From the NCBI GenBank assembly GCA_013138675.1, contig WTCH01000127.1, forward strand, positions 1 through 6,903: a DNA stretch of 6,903 nt, in the 5' to 3' direction. The DNA is from Woeseiaceae bacterium. GTDB taxonomy: Bacteria > Pseudomonadota > Gammaproteobacteria > Steroidobacterales > Woeseiaceae. The notes beneath the pieces were generated by a model that saw only the letters and a list, made by a program, of their open reading frames with translations, did not search any database and had not been told where the DNA came from. A program made the translations under genes and the position numbers. Below, piece by piece: positions 1 through 5,330 of this stretch (the stretch's first letter is position 1; every line of letters begins with the position of its first letter).

Positions 1-56
1 CCCAGTGCGACGAGTATCGCGAGTTTCCAGCCACGCATAGTGTCGTCATGCATCAT
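1..56 (-). CDS. 5' end of a membrane-anchored or secreted protein (partial)
   Basis: Only the first 18 codons are inside the window. Reading leftward from 56 gives MMHDDTMRGWKLAILVAL, continuing past the edge. A second possible start is the ATG at 38 (MRGWKLAILVAL). The pattern is a short charged start (R, K) followed by a hydrophobic run, which fits the beginning of a signal peptide or membrane anchor. It lies 4 bases downstream of the Rieske stop codon, so it is almost certainly the third gene of the cytochrome b-Rieske operon. By position it could encode the electron acceptor of that complex, for example a c-type cytochrome, but no heme-binding motif is visible in the part available, so the function is unassigned. 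Confidence 0.55.
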   Translation of the reverse strand, partial: MMHDDTMRGWKLAILVAL

Positions 57-60
57 AAAG

Positions 61-549
61 TCAGACCCGAACTACCTGTTGTGACTCGAATGACGCCCGG
101 CGAAGCGGCGCGCTGGTATCGACGCTCACGACGCCATTGTCGATGCGCACGGCAAACAGTTCGAGCGCCCGGGTCGCCGGTGCGCTGAGCAAATCGCCTC
201 GAATGTCGAATGCCGATGCATGGCAGGGGCAGGTAAATTTTTGCTCATCCGCGAGCCACGGTACGGTGCAACCGAGATGCGGACATTTGCGGTGCAACGC
301 CAAAAATCCACCGTCGTCCAGGCGTACCAAGTAGAAGTGACCCTCGCGAAATGCCGTCACGCTGCCGGGCTCGAAGCGATCAACCGGACCCGCAACCTGG
401 ATTCCAGGTCCCTCGTGCAACGATGCCCTGCTCCGCCGAGACCCCAGAAATGTTGCGCCGATCCAGCCTGCCTCGAACACGGCCAGGCCACCGAACAGGG
501 CCGCCAGTCGGGACAAAAAGCTACGCCGCGATTTGTTTATGTCTGCCAT
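61..549 (-). CDS. Rieske 2Fe-2S protein of a cytochrome bc/b6f-like complex, Tat-exported
   Basis: This 162-residue Rieske protein passes electrons from quinol at cytochrome b to a periplasmic acceptor. It starts with MADINKSRRSFLSRL, a strong twin-arginine (Tat) motif (SRRSFL, residues 7-12), followed by one hydrophobic anchor (about 11-36). The cluster-binding boxes are CPHLGC (89-94) and CPCHAS (107-112). By family rule C89, H91, C107 and H110 bind the 2Fe-2S cluster, and C94-C109 form the disulfide. Two positions differ from the usual CPCHGSxY: Ala111 replaces Gly and Phe114 replaces the Tyr that hydrogen-bonds the cluster, while Ser112 is kept. I chose the ATG at 549 because the Tat motif follows directly. 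The frame stays open upstream to 768, but that part overlaps the cytochrome b gene and looks like shadow sequence. The gene overlaps the end of cytochrome b by 13 bases, indicating translational coupling. Confidence 0.93.
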   Translation of the reverse strand: MADINKSRRSFLSRLAALFGGLAVFEAGWIGATFLGSRRSRASLHEGPGIQVAGPVDRFEPGSVTAFREGHFYLVRLDDGGFLALHRKCPHLGCTVPWLADEQKFTCPCHASAFDIRGDLLSAPATRALELFAVRIDNGVVSVDTSAPLRRASFESQQVVRV

Positions 550-1823
550 GGCCACACCAATGCCATGCCCGCACCGCGAAACCATACGCCGATCACGGTG
601 AGGACCATAAAGCTGACTGCGAGCAATACAAACAGCGCCTGCACGGCTTCGTTTTTCGACGCTTTGAAATACTTCTTCAGCAGCAGGTAGAACGCGACAA
701 TGCCTACCGCGATAGCCGCGCAGGGAAACAGACCATTGCTGACCACTGTCGGAGTACCGGGTAACCAACCATCCGGACCGACCACGAATTCATCCAGGGC
801 GACCCACAAAGGTGTGATCAGCAACGCGGTGGAGGCGGCGATGGCTGCCGTGCTTTGTCCCTTCCGTGTCAGGAACCAATTTCCCGACACCTCTGAATCG
901 TAACGCTGATACGGGACAGTGACGATGGCGATCGCAACCACAGCCGGAATGATGAAGACAGCGAACAAGGGATGAAAATGCAGCAACAATTCCTGCAAGC
1001 CGACGAAGTACCAAGGCGCCTTGGCCGGATTCGGACTCAACCCGGGATTGGCCGGCTCGCCCAAAGGCGCATTAAAGAAGATGGCTACCAGGAGAACAAA
1101 CGCGATCAGGATCAACCCCACCGCCAGCTCTCTGAGCAGCAGGTTTGGAATATAGGGCACGTAGTCCATGCCGGCCCGGGGCCCATCCGCACTGTCTCGC
1201 GGAACGACCACGCCTCCGGCGAGACGAACGCGCCAAAAGTGCCATGTCATCAGCGCAACCAGCAGTAACGGCACGACGATAGTGTGCAGAGCGTAAAAAT
1301 TGATCACGGTAGCGGGACCGATTTCTTCTCCGCCGAGAATCACACGTTGCAGCATCTGGCCCATCCCCGGCATGTAGCCCAGCATCTCGGTACAAATCGT
1401 AACTGCCCAGTAGGATATTTGGTCCCACGGCAACAGGTAGCCGGTAAATCCAGACAGCAAAATCAGGAATAACAGGCTAAGACCAATTATCCAGTTCGAC
1501 TGCCGCGGACCATGGAACGCCCCGGTCAGGAATACACGCAGCATATGAAACGCTGTCACACCGATAAGCAGGTTTGCACTCCAGTAGTGCACACCGCGTA
1601 TGAGTCGGCCAAACAGAATATCCTGTTGCATGAACACGATGGACTGGTAGGCGCGTTCCGGGGATGGCTCATAGATGAAAATCATGAGGAGCCCGGTACC
1701 CACCAGCATCATGAAGAGCACCAGGGCCATGCCGCCAAGGCCAAAGGTATGCGTGAACCGCAGTACCCGTCGAGGGACGCGGATGGGCCTCGCATGCAGA
1801 AACAGTGATTTTTCCACGCTCAT
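537..1823 (-). CDS. Long cytochrome b (b6 plus subunit IV-like) of a quinol-oxidising complex
   Basis: A 428-residue integral membrane di-heme cytochrome b, the quinol-oxidising core of a bc1/b6f-type complex. The N-terminal half aligns by eye with cytochrome b6: heme ligands are H79/H93 and H180/H195, with spacings of 14 and 15. The 14/15 pattern is typical of b6, whereas bc1 has 14/14. The b6-like segment GFTGYLLPWDQ (125-135) follows helix B. The second half resembles subunit IV: GEPANP at 255-260 and then APWYFVGLQELL at 269-280, where b6f has PEWY. About nine membrane segments are visible (near 27-50, 80-100, 110-131, 172-195, 230-250, 283-304, 325-342, 364-384, 394-415). The last two go beyond subunit IV. 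The cysteine that covalently binds heme c_n in b6f is Gly28 here (FGLGG versus YCLGG). The Shine-Dalgarno is weak, and a small upstream frame ends with TAATG at this start. It is the first recognisable gene of its operon. Confidence 0.93.
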   Translation of the reverse strand: MSVEKSLFLHARPIRVPRRVLRFTHTFGLGGMALVLFMMLVGTGLLMIFIYEPSPERAYQSIVFMQQDILFGRLIRGVHYWSANLLIGVTAFHMLRVFLTGAFHGPRQSNWIIGLSLLFLILLSGFTGYLLPWDQISYWAVTICTEMLGYMPGMGQMLQRVILGGEEIGPATVINFYALHTIVVPLLLVALMTWHFWRVRLAGGVVVPRDSADGPRAGMDYVPYIPNLLLRELAVGLILIAFVLLVAIFFNAPLGEPANPGLSPNPAKAPWYFVGLQELLLHFHPLFAVFIIPAVVAIAIVTVPYQRYDSEVSGNWFLTRKGQSTAAIAASTALLITPLWVALDEFVVGPDGWLPGTPTVVSNGLFPCAAIAVGIVAFYLLLKKYFKASKNEAVQALFVLLAVSFMVLTVIGVWFRGAGMALVWPWQT

Positions 1824-1960
1824 TATTTTACCGGCAATCCGCTTTTAAGCTGTAAGTAGAAGTCCTGAACCAGTCGTTTCACCATGCTCGTAGCCCAGCC
1901 TGGCACGCAACGTACAAACCTTTTCGGGACTGCCTGCATCAAAACCCTATCGATGGTCAT
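1823..1960 (-). CDS. Possible small protein (45 aa) coupled to cytochrome b
   Basis: An open frame starting at the ATG at 1960 reads MTIDRVLMQAVPKRF and ends with ...LKSGLPVK. Its TAA stop overlaps the cytochrome b start codon (TAATG, sharing base 1823). It is basic and has no membrane segment or known motif. In favour: the stop-start overlap is a classic coupling arrangement, and cytochrome b has no good Shine-Dalgarno of its own. Against: there is no Shine-Dalgarno before this ATG, it fills almost the whole divergent intergenic region, and the frame stays open upstream into the antisense of the ABC ATPase gene, as chance frames do. It may be a leader peptide or nothing at all. Confidence 0.22.
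   Translation of the reverse strand: MTIDRVLMQAVPKRFVRCVPGWATSMVKRLVQDFYLQLKSGLPVK
1901..1916 (+). promoter_or_regulatory. Candidate sigma-54 (-24/-12) promoter for the ABC operon
   Basis: TGGCACGCAACGTACA gives a perfect -24 block (TGGCACG) but a poor -12 block: GTACA where TTGCA is expected, with the critical G changed to A. The spacing is right, and the predicted start would lie about 50 bases before the ATPase start codon. In other gammaproteobacteria, transporters of this type sometimes have NtrC-family regulators nearby, which gives slight support. No such regulator is in the window. Confidence 0.22.
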
Positions 1961-1966
1961 ATTTTT

Positions 1967-1974
1967 GGGGGAAG
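1967..1974 (+). promoter_or_regulatory. Ribosome binding site of the ABC ATPase gene
   Basis: GGGGGAAG sits 4 bases before the ATG at 1979 and is the only purine-rich block there. It favours that start over the next in-frame ATG at 1988, which begins MTEVKK. Confidence 0.55.
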
Positions 1975-1978
1975 CGCA

Positions 1979-2692
1979 ATGCTTCAGATGACAGAGGTCA
2001 AGAAGACTTACCGTACCGAATTGGTCGAAACACACGCCTTGAGAGAGATGACCGTGTCGGTGAGCAAGGGAGAGTTTGTGGCCGTGACGGGCTCGTCCGG
2101 ATCGGGAAAAACGACTTTCCTCAACATCGCAGGCCTGCTGGAATCGTTTGAACATGGCACCTACCGGCTGGACGGAGAAGATGTCAGCCGTCTGAGCGAC
2201 GATGAGCGATCGACGTTTCGCAACCAGAAGATCGGCTTCATCTTCCAGAGCTTCAACTTGATTCCCGACCTCAACCTGTTTGAAAACGTGGATGTGCCGC
2301 TGCGCTACCGACGCATGTCAAAGGGCGAGCGCAAGCAACGCATTGAGCATGCGCTCGAGACGGTGGGACTCGGATCACGCATGAAGCATGTCCCGGCACA
2401 GCTCTCGGGCGGACAGCAGCAACGCGTCGCGATCGCGAGAGCCCTCGCGGGTGATCCAAAAATTCTGCTGGCTGATGAGCCCACCGGCAATCTCGACTCG
2501 ACCATGGCGCACCAGGTTTTGGAGTTGCTCGAGGAAATCCACGCAAACGGCACGACCATTGTGATGGTGACCCACGACCAGGAACTTGCGCAGCGCGCTG
2601 AGAGAAACATCCAGTTACTCGATGGGCGCGTCTCGGCAGAAGAATTTGTCGAGCCACAGACTAATGCACAGCCACTGAGGGCTACGGCCTGA
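1979..2692 (+). CDS. ABC transporter ATPase, LolD/MacB type
   Basis: A 237-residue cytoplasmic nucleotide-binding subunit that powers the two permeases encoded directly after it. All ABC landmarks are present in order: Walker A GSSGSGKT (38-45), Q-loop Q90 in FIFQSFNLIP, signature LSGGQQQ (142-148), Walker B ILLADEP with catalytic E167, D-loop NLDS (171-174) and H-loop H199 in VTHD. The text around FQSFNLIPDLNLFENV and ADEPTGNLDS is typical of the LolD/FtsE/MacB branch, whose members move lipoproteins, peptides or antibiotics out of the inner membrane by a mechanotransmission cycle rather than through a channel. Length is normal for a stand-alone ATPase. The stop lies 13 bases before the first permease gene, so the two are co-transcribed. 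Substrate cannot be read from the sequence. Confidence 0.95.
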   Translation: MLQMTEVKKTYRTELVETHALREMTVSVSKGEFVAVTGSSGSGKTTFLNIAGLLESFEHGTYRLDGEDVSRLSDDERSTFRNQKIGFIFQSFNLIPDLNLFENVDVPLRYRRMSKGERKQRIEHALETVGLGSRMKHVPAQLSGGQQQRVAIARALAGDPKILLADEPTGNLDSTMAHQVLELLEEIHANGTTIVMVTHDQELAQRAERNIQLLDGRVSAEEFVEPQTNAQPLRATA

Positions 2693-2705
2693 AAGGGACA
2701 ACCGC

Positions 2706-4022
2706 ATGTTCAAGTACAACGTAAAACTGGCCCTCAAAAGCATGCGCCGTAATGTGATCCTGACCGCCCTGATGGTCGCCGCGATCGCGGTGGGCATTGG
2801 CATCAGCATGACAACGATGACCATGTATTACATGATGAACGGCAACCCGATCCCGGCGAAAAGTGACGTTTTGTTCGCGATCACACTGGATAGCTGGAAC
2901 CCGATTCGGCCGTTCGACGATGATCGCCCGGAACGCGCGCCGCATCAGCTGACCTATCACGATGCTGAGCGCCTGCTGGCACTCGGTGAAGGCAAACGCC
3001 AGACGGCCATGTTCGAGTCCAGCCTGATCATTGAGCCGGTCGATGAGGGTGAAATGCCCTTCGAGACAGGGGCGCGCGTCGCGACGGCTGACTTTTTCTC
3101 CATGTTCAACGTGCCGTTCATCTATGGCAGCGGCTGGGACAGAGCGACCGACGCGGCCGCCGAGCCCGTGGTCGTACTGACCAGGCAGCTGAATGAACGC
3201 TTGTTTGGCGGAAGAGACAGTGTCGGCGAGCGGCTAATCATGCAGGGCACCTATTTCCAGGTAGCCGGCGTCATTGATACCTGGGAGCCCACGCCGCGCT
3301 TTTTTGATCCGATCAACGGTGGCTTCCATGAAATCAACGAGATGTTCATTCCGTACAGCCTGGCGCTATCACTCGAACTGCAATCGACGGGCAGCGACTG
3401 GGGCTGGAAGAACGAGGACATTACGTCGTTTGAGCAGTGGCTGAATTCCGAATCGTCGTGGGTGCAGTATTTCGTGGAACTCGAAACACCGCGTGATCGC
3501 GATGCCTATGTCTCGCACCTGGATGCCTACGTTGGAGAACAAAAACGGCTGGGCCGTTTTGAGCGACCGATGAACAACAATGTTTACGACGTCATGGAAT
3601 GGATGGAATACCACGAAGTCGTCTCCAACGACTCCAAAGTGCTGGTGGGGCTGTCGTTCCTGTTCCTGACGGTCTGCCTGCTTAGCACCATCGCATTGTT
3701 GCTGACAAAGTTTATTGGCAAGACGAGTGAGACCAGCCTGCGGCGTGCACTGGGTGCGAGCCGCAAGGTTATTTTCAACCAGCAGATTGTCGAAGTATCC
3801 GTCATCGGGTTCGCAGGTGGCCTGGTCGGCCTGTTATTGGCCGGGCTCGGGCTGAAGGGCATCCAGTACCTGTATGAGGCGCCGAACGGCCTGGTGACAC
3901 TCGACTGGGTGATGGTGTCGTCGGCCATTGGACTGGCGATTGCAAGCAGCATGATTGCCGGCCTTTACCCCGCCTGGCGTGTCTGCAAGATTCCGCCCGC
4001 CGCTCAGCTGAAGACACAGTAG
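2706..4022 (+). CDS. FtsX/MacB-like ABC permease, first of two
   Basis: A 438-residue inner-membrane permease half. One N-terminal helix (about 16-40) is followed by a large extracytoplasmic domain of the MacB periplasmic-core type (about 45-305) and then three C-terminal helices (about 311-335, 361-385, 401-422). The FtsX-domain hallmark follows helix 2: TSLRRALGASRKVIF (343-357). The C-terminus YPAWRVCKIPPAAQLKTQ has the ending common in MacB-type permeases. The extracytoplasmic domain is rich in Trp, Phe and acidic residues (for example 230-253) and has no motif I recognise. The gene is preceded by AAAGGGA (2692-2698). It is followed after 10 bases by a second, clearly different permease, so the working transporter is probably a heterodimer with one copy of each, as in LolCDE. 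MacB itself differs by being a homodimer fused to its ATPase. Confidence 0.92.
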   Translation: MFKYNVKLALKSMRRNVILTALMVAAIAVGIGISMTTMTMYYMMNGNPIPAKSDVLFAITLDSWNPIRPFDDDRPERAPHQLTYHDAERLLALGEGKRQTAMFESSLIIEPVDEGEMPFETGARVATADFFSMFNVPFIYGSGWDRATDAAAEPVVVLTRQLNERLFGGRDSVGERLIMQGTYFQVAGVIDTWEPTPRFFDPINGGFHEINEMFIPYSLALSLELQSTGSDWGWKNEDITSFEQWLNSESSWVQYFVELETPRDRDAYVSHLDAYVGEQKRLGRFERPMNNNVYDVMEWMEYHEVVSNDSKVLVGLSFLFLTVCLLSTIALLLTKFIGKTSETSLRRALGASRKVIFNQQIVEVSVIGFAGGLVGLLLAGLGLKGIQYLYEAPNGLVTLDWVMVSSAIGLAIASSMIAGLYPAWRVCKIPPAAQLKTQ

Positions 4023-4032
4023 GAGATTCGAG

Positions 4033-5241
4033 ATGGGAATTGGACCGATGCTGTCGGCGCTAATGAGAAACAAGACCGGACCGGCGCTCGTAGCGCTGCA
4101 AATCGCTGTTACGCTGGCGATCGTCATCAACTCGCTGTTCATCATCCTGCAGCGGGTCGAAAAAATGAATCGTGATACCGGCATCGACGTGAACAACGTC
4201 ATCATTACCTACGTACGTGGCTTCGGCGATGATTTTGACACGATAGCCAGTATCAACAACGACCTCGACCTGATCAGGAACATTCCTGGCGTTGTGGCTA
4301 CCACGGTATCGAACCACGTACCGTTGAGCGGCTCGGGCTCAGGCACGGGCTTGCGCACCGTGCCGGACGAGACCATTGAGGCCGTCAGCACCGCACGCTA
4401 CCGCTGGACTGAAGATGGGCTGGATGCATTGGGCATCACGTTGACCAGCGGCCGCAATTTTTACCCGGAAGAAATAAACGACATCTTGCCCGAGTCCAGC
4501 GAGGGCTCGCAGCCTTTTGTCCTGGTCACGCAGGATCTCGCGGACAGCCTGTTCCCCGAAGAAGATGCGCTGGGAAAAACCGTTTACTGGGGCAGCATGG
4601 ACCCGGCGACCATTATCGGCATCATCGGACGCATGCACGGCTCCTGGGTGAACTGGGACAAGCTCGGCAATGTGGTCATACAGCCGGGCAAGCCGGCCTA
4701 CACCAGCAACAAGTACATCACTCGGGTCGAACCCGGACTGCGCGATGAGCTGATGCCGATCATCGAGCAAAAGCTCGGCGAATCCAACCGGCGGCGCGTC
4801 ATCAACAGCAATCGATCACTCGAAGAGCTCGCGGACCGCTCCTACCGGCGTGACCGCGGCATGGCCATTATCCTGTCGATCGTCATCACCTTGCTGATCG
4901 GACTGACGGCGCTTGTCGTCGTCGGCCTGTCGTCATTCCATGTCACGCAGCGCCGCAAGCAGATCGGTACACGCCGCGCCCTCGGAGCAAAACGCATAGA
5001 CATCATTAAACAGTTCATGCTCGAGAACTGGATCATCACCACGGCGGGAGCGGCGCTTGGCGTTGTACTAACAATCGGTGTCGCTTACTGGCTCGAGGTC
5101 TCCTTCGAGCTTGAACGCCTCGATTGGCGCTTTTTGCCCGCCGGCATCGTCACACTCTGGGTCTTATCATCGCTGGCCGTCTTTGAGCCGGCGCGCCGCG
5201 CGGCCGCCGTGCCACCGGCTGTCGCAACACGCAGCGTCTAG
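4033..5241 (+). CDS. FtsX/MacB-like ABC permease, second of two
   Basis: A 402-residue partner of the preceding permease with the same plan. Helix 1 is at about 17-39, the extracytoplasmic domain at about 42-275, and helices at about 277-300, 334-355 and 367-386. The FtsX signature QRRKQIGTRRALGAKR (306-321) is textbook, and the protein ends EPARRAAAVPPAVATRSV. The extracytoplasmic domain is shorter than that of the first permease and holds a Ser/Gly run (SGSGSGTG, 99-106). Translation starts after a clean AGGAG (4021-4025) that overlaps the stop codon of the previous gene. This is the last gene of the transporter operon in the window. No membrane-fusion (HlyD/MacA-like) adaptor or outer-membrane channel gene follows, so these must lie elsewhere or not be used. 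Confidence 0.92.
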   Translation: MGIGPMLSALMRNKTGPALVALQIAVTLAIVINSLFIILQRVEKMNRDTGIDVNNVIITYVRGFGDDFDTIASINNDLDLIRNIPGVVATTVSNHVPLSGSGSGTGLRTVPDETIEAVSTARYRWTEDGLDALGITLTSGRNFYPEEINDILPESSEGSQPFVLVTQDLADSLFPEEDALGKTVYWGSMDPATIIGIIGRMHGSWVNWDKLGNVVIQPGKPAYTSNKYITRVEPGLRDELMPIIEQKLGESNRRRVINSNRSLEELADRSYRRDRGMAIILSIVITLLIGLTALVVVGLSSFHVTQRRKQIGTRRALGAKRIDIIKQFMLENWIITTAGAALGVVLTIGVAYWLEVSFELERLDWRFLPAGIVTLWVLSSLAVFEPARRAAAVPPAVATRSV

Positions 5242-5277
5242 ACCCCAAAGTAGTCGCAAGTAGGTCGATAGCACCAG

Positions 5278-5330
5278 CATAATAGAGCCTTCCCAATAGC
5301 AACAGGAAGCAACGATGGGACGTTGGCGTC
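5278..5330 (+). repeat. Direct repeat copy 1: duplicated greB leader and first codons
   Basis: These 53 bases match 6661-6714. The first 30 are identical, a short stretch around the Shine-Dalgarno spacer differs (one substitution, then AC versus CTT), and the last 17, including ATGGGACGTTGGCGT, are identical. In copy 2 this sequence is the natural 5' end of greB. Here it supplies a ribosome binding site (AGGAAG, 5304-5309), a start codon (5315) and five codons (MGRWR) to a serine hydrolase. Similarity stops abruptly after 5330. Confidence 0.92.
5289..5309 (+). promoter_or_regulatory. Possible hairpin hiding the Shine-Dalgarno of the hydrolase gene
   Basis: CTTCC (5289-5293) pairs perfectly with GGAAG (5305-5309) across an 11-base loop. 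The 3' arm is the ribosome binding site. The stem is only five pairs, so alone it may be marginal, but it is preserved in the other copy of the repeat. Confidence 0.35.

Larger units (their letters stand above)
1824..1978. promoter_or_regulatory. Divergent intergenic region between the cytochrome b and ABC operons
   Basis: These 155 bases separate two head-to-head operons and must hold both promoters. I see no convincing sigma-70 -35/-10 pair on either strand. The best lead on the plus strand is a partial sigma-54 match at 1901-1916 (listed separately). AGTCCTGAA (1861-1869) and TTCGGGACT (1923-1931) form a 9-base inverted repeat with one G-T pair and about 53 bases between arms, which is weak evidence for an operator. 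Confidence 0.6.

Noticed and set aside
549..768. Upstream extension of the Rieske frame to an ATG at 768
   Set aside because: The extra 73 residues lie inside the cytochrome b gene in another frame and would bury the Tat signal, which must be near the N-terminus.
868..881. A 14-base word (GTCAGGAACCAATT) in the cytochrome b gene that recurs at 5328-5341, right at the repeat junction
   Set aside because: A rough estimate gives a non-negligible chance of one such match in a window this size, and flanking similarity is patchy. It may be coincidence, though its place at the junction made it worth recording.
1861..1931. Inverted repeat AGTCCTGAA / TTCGGGACT in the divergent region
   Set aside because: The arms are about 53 bases apart, with one wobble pair. 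That is too weak to call an operator without conservation data.
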